Assembly: GCA_028564705.1 (NCBI GenBank)
Contig: JAPXFQ010000117.1
Span: 229,190 to 293,189 of the forward strand
Source: Apricaphanius iberus
Lineage: Eukaryota; Chordata; Actinopteri; Cyprinodontiformes; Aphaniidae
DNA length: 64,000 bases
Direction of reading: 5' to 3'
A program made the position numbers and the translations under genes. Numbering within the stretch: position 1 is the first letter of the stretch; each line of letters opens with the position of its first letter. This document shows, piece by piece, positions 45,950-58,501 of this stretch. The notes beneath the pieces were generated by a model. That model was given only the letters and a program-made list of their open reading frames with translations, had not been told where the DNA came from and made no database searches.

Positions 45950-47180
45950 ATCCCACAGTCTGTTCGCCTATGATGTGATTTGCGTCCTTGGAGAGCTGAG
46001 CCAGCTCATAGATGAAGGTGTGCTGTCAAAAAGCTACTTGCCCTGTAGCTCTGGATACCTTACTCAGTCTTCTTCAGAAGACTCACACTTAGGTCCACAT
46101 CCATTTTTGCAGACTGTATGAGTTTGATGACATGCTGTATTGTATATCATACCAAACTGTGAAGCGGTAGGACCCCACCTCCTCAGACAAAGACTGGGCC
46201 TCAGCCTTTATAGTTGGATCTTCAGGCCAAGCCTGAAGATCCAACTTGGCCTGAAGATCACAATCCAAAGCTAATGAACACACTAACTCTTGATCTCAAA
46301 TAAAACCTGTTCACAGTGGCTCACTGGTACCTCATGGGCTTGAAGCTTTAGACTTTGGTTCTCTCATCTTGTTTCTATCCACATCTTTGGAGTGATGCTC
46401 ACTTGGTTCTTCAGTATGATGCATCTTTGGGAAAAGACTGAAAATAAAGTATAAATCTTTTCCAGGACACCAAAGTAACTCAAAGCATCAACAGATTCCT
46501 TAGCAGCATCACTGACTGAATTCAATATATGCACCCCACATGCCGCACACAGAGCTCTGGGATTCTTTTCTTATAGCCTAGCATGAACTTATTTTTTCCT
46601 GTCATGTTATCCCTATTATCATATGAATGTCCTCTGCAGTCCTTGAAAGGAATTCTCAACTCCTCAAGTCTTCTCAAGATTGATTAAGGATGTCTAATGC
46701 TGGCCTGTGGACTCTTCTGCGTCCAAAAATCCCACAAAATGTTTGCTTATCTGGGGCTTCTCCATCAGTACCACCACTCTAATGACCCCTGACTACTGCT
46801 CCGTGGGGCTTATATCCAGTGTGCAGTTCAGAATTACTGAAAAAAACATTTGCCTCCTTGATGTCATCCACTATAGCAGATAAGATTTTGCAGCTCAACA
46901 AATCAATAAGTTAATTCAGCACATGATGGCCTATGTAGCTGTTGTGACTTGCTGTTCCTCTTTTGACATGGTTAAGGTGGTCTCTCATTATGGGATCAAA
47001 CCTGTCCATATCTTTGACCTCATTGAGAAATTTGCATTTGATGGTTTGAGGAGTGTTGATTTGTGTCCCCTTAGAGCCAAATTTCAAAGTGCCAGGGAAT
47101 GCACAATAACAGTGAGACATAACAGCACTTTGCTCCATCTCACCCGCTCATTTTCTAGAAGTGCCATCTCCTGCTTATCA
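45950..47180 (-). pseudogene. hAT transposase pseudogene, DUF4371/ZMYM1-like
   Basis: Reading the minus strand from 47180 down: VKDMDRFDPIMRDHLN and YIGHHVLN (about 46910-47060), ILSAIVDDIKEANVFFS, VVVLMEKPQISKHFVGFLDA, SYDNRDNMTGKNKFM, a NSVSDAAKESVDALSYFG stretch, then EAQSLSEEVGSYRF with VWYDI (46130-46215), and MDVDLSVSLLKKTE (about 46060-46100). The order matches the TTF/ZMYM1-type hAT proteins of fish (DUF4371 followed by the hAT body). Many stops and shifts. The zinc finger and the C-terminal dimerisation domain are not visible. Confidence 0.72.
46212..46246. repeat. perfect 16-bp-arm hairpin
   Basis: AGTTGGATCTTCAGGC and GCCTGAAGATCCAACT are exact reverse complements with a 3-nt loop. 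A partial third copy, TTGGCCTGAAGATCA, follows at 46246-46260. It lies within the hAT pseudogene and looks like a local inverted duplication. Confidence 0.88.
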
Positions 47181-47489
47181 ATAATTTCCCCAGTTCTTAT
47201 CCTAACTGACATTTCCTACCATGCTGTCATGCAACTGAGGCATTCTGTATTTTTTTCATATGATGTTAGGTAAGTGCTTGCATGTTTCTAATTTGCTATT
47301 ACAGAATGTGTTAAATTTATGTTTCTGTTGGAAAACAATTTGCAGCTGAAGGAAAAGAGGCAGCTGTTCAAAATGGGGTACATCAGCCACGTTCTCGCCA
47401 TGTTTTCACTACTCACTCATGTCTTCCTAAAATATTGGTGACGGAAACCTTTCCATAACTCTCATCCCTTGGGAAAACAAAGTAAGGTG

Positions 47490-47785
47490 CCTAGGGATAT
47501 ACCAATCTGGTTTCTCGCCATCGAGTCCCAGTCATTTGATTTTGAGTATCTGCAGATACTGACCCCCGATCCGATACGTCTAATACATAAAAAAGAACAA
47601 AGATAAGCGAAGAAACAGATCCAGGATGTTCCTCTTTTTATTAATCTTATTTTAACATTTAACAATTTTGTTTACAAACACTTCTGTGAGGTCGCTTGAA
47701 CATTCACATAATAAATAACAAATTATTCACTTTTGGACTTTAGTGCAATGGTAAATATATAAAGTCTACTATACAAAGTTGTGCA
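47490..47785. repeat. possible hAT-type terminal segment
   Basis: TATCTGCAGATACTGACCCCC and CGATCCGATACG resemble the subterminal sequence of fish hAT elements with GATCCGAT repeats. The other end is not identified. It may belong to the pseudogene at 45950-47180. Confidence 0.3.
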
Positions 47786-48495
47786 ATGGGCACTCTGTTC
47801 GGCCCCAGGGACGAAGCCCACCAATGAGCCTCGCCTCTGGTGCCCACTGCATCGATTCCTATAGGACGGATTAACGGCTCCTTAAACCAGCTGTCAAAAA
47901 CTTCCATTGGGAAACTTTAAATGCACCTGCATGCTCTCACACACACATAGCTGTGGGGACATCAGTATCTACAGACGTATTCTTGGGCTGAGGTTATCAT
48001 TAATAGATATTTGGTGCCAAGAGCTTTTCAGCGACATTATTGTTGTATTTATATAGCTACTTTTGTGTGTTGTGAATATGTAGTTTTTTGTTAATATTAT
48101 TTGGTCTGTTTTGTTAATGTTACTCTGTTTTATTGGTTGTTGTTGTTTTCGCTTCACCTCTCTGCCGTCCAGCGGATATGGAGGACTGGGATAATTTTTT
48201 GCCTTCTTCCTGTTCCCCTTCCTCTCTTGTATCGTCAATTCAAACTCCTACCTCTCCTGTCTCTCTTCTTCTTCTTTCTTTCTTGTCTTTTGTTTTCTAA
48301 TTTCCGTGTCCATAATTTCAAGAAATTATACCAACAGTATTCTTTAATAAAGATTTTTCACACATATATCAAGTGAACTACTATAGCAAAGCTGTAGCCC
48401 TCTGCTTAAAAACGAAATCTGTTGGGCTTGTACTTGGTACTCAGACACCAATCCTGACCATCACACTGCCAGACAGGACACAATAAAAAAAATCT
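47786..48495 (+). repeat. poly(A)-tailed LINE 3'-UTR-like segment, copy C
   Basis: It shares the CGATTCCTATAGGACGGATT part with copy A and the GGAGGACTGGGA, AATAAAGATTTTT and TTGGGCTTGTACTTGGTACT parts with copy B. It ends GCCAGACAGGACACAATAAAA. This is the most complete of the three copies. The AATAAA near 48343 may be its polyadenylation signal. Confidence 0.72.
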
Positions 48496-48762
48496 AAGAT
48501 AAAAACAAATAACACCTCAACATAAATAAACATAATAATGTGAATGTACATACATATCAGGGGTCTTGTGAACTGAATATTCTCCGTATTTGACTGGTTT
48601 ATTAAAACGGTGATGGAAAACTACAAAGGCTTTTGGTCATTTTTACAGATTAGTAAAAATTGACTTGTTGCAAATGTGCATATACTTTCAACTTTGTGCA
48701 TAGATTCCAGGTAAATAAATCAATTAAATAAAAGATTCCCTGACACTTTGATCAAGGCATAT

Positions 48763-48783
48763 CAGAATCAGAATCAGAATCAG
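48763..48783. repeat. LINE E 3' microsatellite tail
   Basis: ATCAGAATCAGAATCAGAATC repeats mark the 3' end of the minus-strand LINE; such short tandem tails are typical of L2-type elements. Confidence 0.8.
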
Positions 48784-49017
48784 CTTTAATGGCCAAGTAT
48801 GACACATACAAGGAATTTGACTCCGGCAACTTTTCTCTCCAGTACAGAACTTAAATAAGTGAAATTAAAAAACGGAAAAAAAAATAAATAAAAATAAAAA
48901 TAAAGGATAATATATACACCAAACCAGGGTTATTGTACAGTAAGTATATACAGTAAGTATATACAGCAGTGCAGAGTTTTAGTTTATTGTTCATGTGAGT
49001 GGACACACACTCTGTGA

Positions 49018-50350
49018 CTATTCAGAGTTCATCAGAGCGACAGCCTGGGGGAAGAAACTGTTCTTGTGTCGGGTGGTTTTGGCGTACAGCGCTCTGTAAC
49101 GCCGGCCTGAGGGGAGGAGCCTAAACAGATTGTGGCCAGGGTGTGAGGGGTCAGTGGTGATTTTTCTGGCCCGCTTCCTGACCCTGGCCCGGAAAAGGTC
49201 CTCAATGGAGGGAAGATCAGAACCTATGATCCTCTCTGAGGACCTGACTGTTCTCTGCAGTCTGTCCCTGTCTTGCCTGGTGGCGGATCCGAACCAGACA
49301 GAGATGGATGAGGTCAGGACAGACTGGACTATTGCTGTGTAGAATATGGTCAGCAGTTCCTGAGGCAGGTTGAACTTTCTGAGCTGACGCAGAAAGTACA
49401 GCCTTTGCTGGGCCTTCTTCCTTATAGAGTCAATGTGGGAGGTCCACTTCAGGTCCCGTGTGATGGTGGATCCTAGGAACCTGAAAGACTCTACTGTGGG
49501 GACTGGCCTGTTGGTGATTATGAGAGGAGATGTTGCAGGGGGTCTCTTCCTGAAGTCGACTGTCATCTCCACAGTTTTGAGCGGGTTTAGCTCCAGGTGG
49601 TTCTGACTGCACCAGAGGACCAGCTGTTCCACCTCCCTTCTGTATGCAGACTCGTCGCCGTCACGGATGAGTCCAATGACGGTGGTGTCATCTGCAAACT
49701 TCAGGAGTTTCACAGAAGGGTCTCTTGACGTGCAATCAGTGGTGTAAAGGGAGAAAAGCAGTGGGGAGAGAACACATCCCTGGGGGGCGCCGATGCTGAG
49801 GGACCGGGTGCTGGATATGAAGTTACCCAGTTTCACCTGCTGCCTCCTGTCAGTCAGGAAACTGGTAATCCACTGACAGGTGGAGGGAGGCACGGTGAGC
49901 TGGGACAGTTTTTGGTGGAGGAGCTCTGGGACGATGGTGTTAAATGCAGAGCTGAAGTCCACAAACAGGACCCGAGCGTAGGTACCTGCAGAGTCTAGGT
50001 GTTGCAGGATGTAGTGGAGAGCCATGTTGACTGCATCATCCACTGACCTGTTTGCTCTATAGGCGAACTGCAGGGGGTCTAGCAGGGGATCCGTGATTTC
50101 CTTCAGGTGGGACAGCACCAGTCGCTCAAAGGATTTCATGACCACAGATGTCAGGGCAACTGGTCTGTAGTCATTTAATCCTGTGACAGGGGACTTCTTG
50201 GGAACCGGGATGATGGTGGAGCGTTTGAGGCAGGAGGGGACCTGACACAGCTCCAGGGAGTTATTGAAGATCTGAGTGAAGATGGGAGCCAGCTGGTCAG
50301 CACAGACTTTCAGACAGGACTGAGACACTCCATCAGGACCTGATGCCTTC
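49018..50350 (-). pseudogene. LINE E reverse transcriptase domain
   Basis: 436 uninterrupted codons from 50328. Motifs in order: [17 protein letters not shown] (about residues 55-70), [16 protein letters not shown] (about 120-135), [16 protein letters not shown] (about 180-195), [12 protein letters not shown] with the intact catalytic Asp pair (about 210), then [11 protein letters not shown] and [15 protein letters not shown]. The C-terminus has a [15 protein letters not shown] segment near the end. All catalytic residues that I can check are present. The domain is separated from its endonuclease only by the MITE at 50354-50959. Confidence 0.9.
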
Positions 50351-50353
50351 TTA

Positions 50354-50959
50354 GGGCGCTTTCACATGGTACGGGAGTCCGTATTCGGGTACGGTATTTG
50401 GTCAAAATCCACTTATTTCGTACCATGTGAACACAGACTGTACCGTGCCAGGATACGGCCAGAGAGACCTGCCTTGGAGGTAGTATCCGAGTCCAGGTAC
50501 GGGCGGCCACGTATCATGTGAACACAACCCGTACTCTGGCCGTACTCAAGACAATAGACGCGCTCCACGCGGAAATGACGACACCGCCGGCCGAAATTAC
50601 AGAATCACCTCGCGACCATACAAATACCAAAACAACGCGATTCAAGCATCCCACAGCAACACAGCAGATTACAAAACAGCGGGTTTACTACAACACTCAC
50701 CCTGTAGATGGCTTCAGGTAGCAGCTGACCAGTAGACCAGTTTGTTTACATTCTAGCCTGTCGCTCGTTTTATGACGTCGGTACTTCTCACTCCCTTGTT
50801 TGTTGGAGAACTACAGACTTATTTGTATACCGCCACCTGCTGTTTATTTGTAGTAAAACACTGGATTCAAATACGGGCAGAGATCCGTGACATGTGAACA
50901 GAAAAAATTAGCATTTTCTCTGGCCGTTTTCTGGTACGGCCACGCATGTGAAAACGGCC
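50354..50959. mobile_element. 606-bp Harbinger-type MITE in LINE E
   Basis: The ends are GGGCGCTTTCACATGG and, reversed, GGCCGTTTTCACATGC, flanked by TTA on both sides (50351-50353 and 50960-50962). A TTA/TAA duplication is the PIF/Harbinger signature. CATGTGAA motifs recur near 50370, 50420, 50515, 50890 and 50945, with many TACGG/CCGTA words. There is no transposase. The LINE reading frame is in phase on the two sides if the insert and one TTA are disregarded, which supports these boundaries. Confidence 0.88.
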
Positions 50960-50962
50960 TTA

Positions 50963-52500
50963 ATCCTCTGTCTCTGAAATAGTTGGCGCACATCCTGTTC
51001 ACAGATCGTCAGCGCAGGCAGGGGGTCAGGTATGGGGATGGTTTGGGGTGATGCTAGGCCTTTTGTGATGGAGATGGTGGGGGAGGTGGAAGGTGTGAAA
51101 GTTGTTTGCAGGCCCTTCCAAGCTGCAGAAGAGTCGTTGGCAGAAAAACGCTCCCTCAGTTTTTGGCTGTAGATTCTTTTTCCTGCCTTGATCTCCTTTG
51201 TCAGCTTGTTCCTGGCCTGCTTGTACAGGTCCTGATCCCCACTCCTGTAGGCCTCCTCCTTGTCCTGGCGTAGCCGTCTCAGTTCTGCAGTAAACCATGG
51301 TTTGTTGTTGTTGAACGTGCAGAAGGTTTTGGTCTGCACACACATGTCCTCACAAAAGCTGATGTAAGATGTCACAGTGTCAGTCAGTTCGTCCAGGTCT
51401 GAGGCTGCTGCTTCAAAGACGCTCCAGTCAGTGCAGTCAAAGCAGGCCTGTAACTGCATCTTTGACTCATCTGTCCATCTCTTTACAGTTCTTACTACAG
51501 GCTTAGCAGATTTCAGCTTCTGCTTGTAAGATGGGATGAGGTGGACCAGGCAGTGGTCAGAAAGTCCCAAAGCAGCACGGGGGACAGAGCGATATGCATT
51601 CTTTATTGTGGTGTAGCAGTGGTCCAAAGTGTTCATGTCCCTGGTGGGACACGTCACGTGTTGTCTATATTTAGGCAGTTCAAGTTTAAGATTTGCTCTA
51701 TTAAAATCCCCGAGAATGATTAGCAGAGAGTCCGGGTGAGTTTTCTCCACGTCTGTGATCTGGTCGGCGAGGTGATGTAACGCCTCCGTTACACACGCCT
51801 GCGGTGGAATGTATACAGCGACCAGCACAAACGAGGCGAACTCCCGCGGTGAATAAAATGGTTTACAGTTTATGAAGAAAGACTCTAGGTGAGGGCTGCA
51901 TGTCTTCTTTAACACTGTGACATCTGTACACCAACCTTCGTTAATGTAGAAACACGTTCCTCCTCCCTTTGACTTCCCAGACAGTTCCGCGCAGCGGTCC
52001 GCTCGGAACAGCTGGAAGCGCGGGAGCTGTAGTGCGCTGTCCGGGATGTGTTCACTGGACCAGGTTTCAGTGAAGCAAAAGGCGGCAGAACGACGAAAGT
52101 CTGAGTTCTTGGATAGGAGAAGGAGCAATTCATCCATTTTGTTAGGCAGAGAGCGAACGTTCCCCAGGTGTATGGATGGGAGAGCGGTGCGTAATCCTCA
52201 CCGTCGCAATTTAACGAGCACACCAGCTCTTTTCCCACGCCGGCGTCTCCGTCTAAATCCACAGAGCGCTGCTGCTCCTCCAGTCATAATCTCCATAAAG
52301 CAGTCTGGTTGATTAAAAACCGGTGAAAAAAGTCCGGCACTGGATTGTAGGATTTCCTCTCTGCTCATTTTAATAGCAGAGGGAGTGCAGAAAACTACGC
52401 AAAAAAGTAAAATTGTATCAAGTACTAGGGAGCGAAGTACCGAGGCGTCCATCCGCGGCGCCATCTTAGATCTTAAAATTATCGCTGATCGGGAGCTGAC
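50963..52500 (-). pseudogene. LINE E endonuclease domain and leader
   Basis: Minus strand, 409 codons from 52137, and open in frame further back to 52197. The endonuclease carries FCFTETWSSEHIPDSAL, FYINEGWC, VLVAVYIPPQAC, ILGDFNRANL, TLDHCYTT and LGLSDHCLVHL, matching the catalytic Asn, Asp and His motifs of apurinic-type endonucleases. The linker has FTDWSVFEAAASDL and NNKPWFTAELRRL. A TGA at 52198-52200 interrupts the frame; coding resumes upstream with a RRRRRRGKRAGVLVKLRR stretch and reaches MAPRMDASVLRSL near 52464. That is the only point break I see outside the MITE insertion. Confidence 0.87.
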
Positions 52501-54829
52501 TGCACGTTGAAAAGTTTCTGACACATCGCAGCATGACTGCCTTTGCGGCTGGATAGATGCACTACGATGTGTGCCAAAAACAGAAGTTCCAAAAACGCTG
52601 ACAGCTGCAGCTTTCCTGCTACAGGCTTTCTGCCACTAAAGCGTAGTTCACGGATAAGGAAACAATTCATTCAGATTGTTTTAGACTACTTTTCTGTTTT
52701 GACCTTTTTTCAGTCCATCTCAGGTGTTGATTTGGCCCTTGACAATGATTAAATTTGCCATCATCCAGTGATGCCCCCCACCTCCCGTCAGTTTAATTTG
52801 GGAGAGACCCAGATGCGAACGGTTCTTGTGCCTTGTGCCTTTCACTTGAGTCATGAAAAAATGGCCACCCTGGGTAGCTGCCAGGTCTGCTTGTGCCTAA
52901 AATCCCTACTGGTTGTGGATCTCTGACTTATTCACTTCATCTTCAGGAGCAGATAAATAGGAAGCAGATTTTCTAAATTAATCTTTTTTTGATACTGTGA
53001 TTTACCCATTTTAAAACTCAGTATTATCCAACCTAAAAGGGGACACTAGTGTAAAAATACATTCTAATTCTATTCATGTAAAATTCCAATTCAGTAGGTC
53101 CAAAGCATGTGTCACTTTAATTTAAAGAATTTATGAGGATTTTTTAAAAACATATGCTCCCTTGGGTGGATGACATTTCAAATTAAGGCAGGGGCAGCTA
53201 CAGGCCTACTCTCGTTTTCAGTTAATGATTGTGTAAGACACATAATTGAAAGTCACAAATATTGATTTCTTTTTCAAGTGCTCAAGCCGCTCCATCTATA
53301 TTACATATGTGCAAGCAGGGGAGTGCTAGATTTGGTCTTGCTCTATTAATCTTTCTATCTGAATAGTAATTGCAATGGAGCAGCCTGCACAACCATTAGG
53401 ATGCTGGAACTGCATTTATGTGCCTAAACAGGCATTTCTACTGCCAGCCTTTAATCCTTTTAATGTGTTGCTCTTTTAGCTGGAGGGGGAAACATTAGCA
53501 GTTGTCTTTGCTGTTAATAAAAGACAACTGAGCTGGACCTAAAGGAAGATATTGAGCGTTTACAATTAAGGTCAGCAGAGACTGACTGAATTGGATGAAG
53601 CCGTTGCTAATTTGATATGTCATTGTGGAGTAACTGAAAAGCAGAGAACAAAAAGGAATGACATAGGGGAGTTGGCCTTCCTTTGGAGGCAATTGATGTC
53701 ATTGCTATTAACTTTTACTATCCTAGGAGGCAAATAAGATGTTTTTGTTTCTACTAGAAATTGCCCGTTGTGTTTATCAGAATGTTCCTGTTCAGGCTTT
53801 TTCTTCCACTAAATAAACAATGTTCTTATTCTGAAAATCCAAACACAAAGAAAATAACAAGAATCTGACATTAAATATAGTTTATGGGTTTATAATACTT
53901 CCTTTACATGCCATACTTCTTCTATGACCATTGTTAACCATTAAGGAGTCATTAAAATGATCTGAAAACCCACTAAATAATTAGCGACAATATTGCTAAG
54001 TTGGCAACAGTGTTTCTGACTTTATGCTAATTGCCATGGATCCCAAGGTCTCTGCTGGGTAGCAAACTGTGGATGTGTTTGTCAATCGGTGCTCTGTTGC
54101 AAGCTCACAATCAAAGATTAATAGTAACGTAAACATGGTTATGGCATAATTTGTCAAATGTTGTCAATCTTACCCAAAGACATTCCAAAACTGGGAAAAA
54201 CTAATTTGATGATTCAATTGAATTATATTCCCAAATGCAATGTACATACATATTTGCAATAAGTCTAAAAAACTATACATCTTTTAGGCTGCATGAAATA
54301 CATTTTTTGAATTTTGATATTTATTCATTTTTTCAATTTAGATTGTTCAGTCTTCTAATCTTACCTCTATTTATTGCTTGATTTACTGTTTGCACCCTGC
54401 TAAAAGTCAAGCTTTCAGCAGAGTAAAAAAAAAAATCAAACAAAAAAGTGCCTTATGAGTCAAACTCTTCAGGAAGCATGAACGCTTGATTTTCAGCTGC
54501 CTTGTACTGCTGCTGGACATTTGTTAGCTTGCCCAGTGCCTTTCAAATCTACTGCCATGCCATCAGTTTACTTTCAGCTATTCTGCCACAGCTACTGTAC
54601 CAGTTCATCTACTAATATTGTTCATTTCTTACCTTAATTTATTTAATCCCAACTGTACTTCCTACTTTGCTTATGTGGCTACATTTATATCTAAACCCAT
54701 TGCTTGGTAAACAACGGTATTTGAAATGTGTCTGTTTCAGCCTTAAAAAATGTTAATGAAAAGTTCTCACAAGCAATAAGATGTAATGTTTGAAGTTTGC
54801 CAGCAGCCTTAAAACGTAGACAGAAAACA
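52501..54829. other. no feature recognised
   Basis: AT-rich DNA with short frames on both strands, none with a recognisable domain. Confidence 0.45.
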
Positions 54830-55030
54830 TTTGGAAAAAGGTGTTCTTTTCAAATAAGACAAAACTAAATTTTTGGCCTAGTTAAAGCAAGTCCTTGACG
54901 GAAAGTTAATTTTGTGCTTCATCTTGACAAAAAAATCCCGCAGTGAAATATGGCAGTGGCAGCATCATGATGTGAGGATGATTTTCTTTAGCAAAACACA
55001 CTTTTAATATTTACAGTTGTTTATTGAATG
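54830..55030 (+). pseudogene. Tc1-like transposase fossil
   Basis: AAACTAAATTTTTGGCCTAG, then GGAAAGTTAATTTTGTGC and AGTGAAATATGGCAGTGGCA with GCATCATGATGTGAGGATG correspond to the segment between the first and second catalytic Asp of a fish Tc1 transposase (a VKYGSGSIM-like motif). A stop stands where Trp is expected. Ends not visible. Confidence 0.62.
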
Positions 55031-58000
55031 CTTTACTTTTTTATTACCCAATTCATTCATTGTTTTGTGGCTATAGTGGGACAAAATAAGGACATTTTCA
55101 AAAACTATGAGATTGCACCATTTAGTAATATATCCTTAAAGGGTGTATACAAAGAAGGAGGTTAAGTTTTTTGAGAACAATGAAAAATATACATTTTGAG
55201 TTGAAAAATACATTTATTAAAACAAAGATAGTTAAATGAAGGAACTAATAGTTAACTCGAGGAAAGATAGTTAAGGAATGTAATTAAAAACTAAATGGAA
55301 AGAATGTGACAGCTCCACCCAGTGGTTAATTAGCTTCATGCCTCCAGGTACAGTATAATGAGAGGGGAGGTCTGTGCTTCTCTCAGCTTGATGAAGGCTG
55401 TGACACTGTCACACAGAAGGGAAAGGAGTGAAAGAAATAAACACATATACACACACAGAGAAAAGGCAACATGCATTAACAGGAGTGTGTCATATTCATT
55501 TCATAGGCTCTATGAGCCAATCAAAACCCTGTTAGTGGTGTGTCACTATGAGTAATGTTGCTTTACACATTACATTGGGATATTTATCTTTGGCTTCTGT
55601 TTGGTTATCAGCAAACTCAACTGTAATAAGTTAATTCCCTTAGTTTCTAGTAATTTTTTACAAACATAAATTGCATGCAAAACACATAAGGAAAAATATT
55701 TTACTGCCTAAATAAGTCATACATATTTTGATATAAATAGTTTTATTCAGAGTTTAAGAAGTGGATGAAAAATTTGAGAAGTAGCAATGTTGTATCAAGT
55801 CCTTATTTCCACATTGGAGAAGTCATCATTATCATATTAGGAGAGAAAGACAATTTACTAAGCTGACAACATGTTGTAAACAAATTCTCCAAAGGGCCCA
55901 TGTATGAAAACAAATAATCACTAAAACAGCTGTGCAGTTTGCAATTAGGATCAATGCTAATAAGCCGAGGGAAACAGGCAGAACCAGGAGAAAAATTAGG
56001 ATGGAACCTAATTGCCTTCTGTTATTTTAATGCAATGAGATGTTATAGTGTGAAACACTAATACATTACACTTTTAATGCATCTAATTATTCCAGTTTGT
56101 GTATATTAAGCAGCACACCTTATCGTGTAATTCTGCCCACTTGGAGAGCATACATAAAAAATATAAGGTCTTTAAATCCTTTTCATAATTAATATTTCTA
56201 GGGTTATGGAAAACAGAAGTGCCTACATTATAACATAGATATTGTAATTCTGAATGAATAAAACAAATAACACATTTTTACAGAAAAGCAATCAATAACT
56301 AACAAAAGACTTTACCTAATTTCAAATGTGCTGTTTTTTTACCCCCACCCTAAAGTAAAACAAATGATTTAGATTCATCACTGACATACAAAAGTAAAAT
56401 AATATCCACTAGCTCCCATTATATTTGATAATTTAAAAAAATATTCTGAAAAATCTACATACAAAATTGATCTGCTAATATTTTGACAATGGCATCACTG
56501 GCAATATGAAAAAGAAAATACCTTCATTTTCACACAACGACATGGCAACCTTGTCTCCTGAATAAATATGCTTTTGTAGTTATATTTCTCGTATGGGAGA
56601 AGCTAATTATACCCTTATCTGGAGGGCTATCTTGTCATTGATTAAAATATGAAATTATAAACTTTTAAAAAAACTATGGTAGATATGTCTTTTTTTTTCT
56701 TTTTGGAGCTTAAAGCTATTTTTAGGTTTAATGTTGTATTTCATATACTGCAATGGTGGATAATGTTATTAACCATTGTAATTTGACCTACTTTGTTCCT
56801 GTTCTAGGCTCAACTGACAAATCTACTGCAGTTTTTATTTTTATTTTACTCTTCTTTTTTCCAAACACCTCAGTATTTTTAAACACACCAATAATAATTA
56901 GTGTTGTTCAAAATGTTGTGTAAAATAGGCCTGACCACTTTCAGAAACTGACTGCAAAAATTGGGGCAGAAGGGTGAGGATACTGGTTGATAATACCTAT
57001 AATACATTATACAATAATAATACTGTATTATGGAACATTTATTTATTTACTTTTCACCAACTTTTAAACACATGTCCAAGATGACCATTCACAGGATGAT
57101 TTAAGGTGACTTGAAAAAATTGCTGAATTTTGTAAGACTTTGGTTTTGGGGTAAATGGACTGTATTAGTCTTAGATTCTGATTACAACATATTTATCACT
57201 TTCCATAAATTCTATCAAAAATGCCATCAAAATCCCATCAATTGACAATGAAAGATAGGATAAATCCTAACGATTTGGTTTCATAAATCCTCTTTTGCAT
57301 TAAAACAGGCAATTTTTGTAAAACGTAACACATAATAATCACTTCAATTCTATTTACTCAACTATATATTATATTCTAAGTAGTTTTTTATTGATGGTTC
57401 ATAAAATCATGTACCGAGAGGCTTGGTTAATGGGATAAAAATAGTTTCCTGTATCTTATCTTGCAGTAAGTTCAATAACTGTAATATCTGTTAAAATCTG
57501 ATAATTTTGAATTTCTACTAAATGTGACACTATAAAACAAGCTGTAATCCTACCTCATATATAAAAGTATCTCAAAGTACTTTTGGTAAAAAAAAAAATC
57601 AACAGTGTTGTAATTTATTCTTGGGATTTTGATTAGCAAAAAGTCCACAACATTTTTCTTGTTTATATCAAAAGCAATAGTTGTGAATAATAAGTTAATA
57701 TGAATACAACTATTGATGAGATTCAGTTACTTTATTGATTAATTAAATCTAAGCCAGGGCACCACTCCTTTTAGGATACATTTATTTTAATCCAGACAAA
57801 TCCAAGTGAGCTCACAAACTGTAACAGTAATTTCAACACACTGAATGAAACAGACGAGCTTCTCTTTAAAATATAGTAGGGTTTATCAACATATACTGTA
57901 AAGTAACATTAAAGCCAATTCACAGTGTCAACACCCCATCCACTCTAAAGCATGCAGTCTACAAACTGATAATAGAAAGTGGATAATATATGCAATCAAA

Positions 58001-58501
58001 ACAAACAAGTAACACTGACAGAATTAGAGAAAACAGTCATCAGCTTATCACTTGTGTATGTGTGTGTGTGTGTGTGTGTGTGCGCATGCGTAAGTTTGTG
58101 TGTGTTAAAAGAGTCCAATGCATATCAGTCTGCAGTGGGTATGAAGTTGGGACAAAAACTGTTAGCTCTTAGCACAACATAAAACCACATGGCCTGGCTG
58201 GGAGTGTGTCAAAAAAATGAAAGAAAATTACAAAGATAGGAGATATAATACTGCTTTAGCTGAGACAGGAACACACACAGGCATACACAGCTCAAAACTA
58301 GCGTGCGGCAACGCTAATCAAGAATGAGCAAACAGTGGTTTAACAGGTTACACATAAAATCAATTAAACCAGAAGCCCTTCCCAGAAAATAAACATAGTT
58401 TTTTTTACTGGTGATGACTTAGGGAATGCTGCCAGTTCAAGGCGAATGATGGCGGGAGAAGGAAGCTGATTTTAAATGAACCTGTTCAGATGTGTTCAAC
58501 C
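55031..58501. other. no gene seen; one possible LTR-like tract and a GT microsatellite
   Basis: AT-rich DNA. Bases 55310-55560 have a GAAAGAAATAAACACATA motif and inverted GTGACACTGTCAC (55400-55412), weakly LTR-like. A GT-repeat microsatellite lies at 58056-58083. No coding motif. Confidence 0.35.

Larger units (their letters stand above)
48762..52490 (-). mobile_element. LINE E: near-full-length L2-type LINE
   Basis: About 3.1 kb of LINE plus a 606-bp MITE. The 3' tail is a TCAGAA-type microsatellite (48763-48783) followed by TTTAATGGCCAAGTATGACA, common at L2-like 3' ends in fish. The 3' UTR runs to 49017, the RT to about 50350, the endonuclease from about 50963 to 52200, and the leader to about 52460. 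The 5' end near 52480 is set by loss of coding and GC-richness. No clear target-site duplication was found. Confidence 0.85.
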
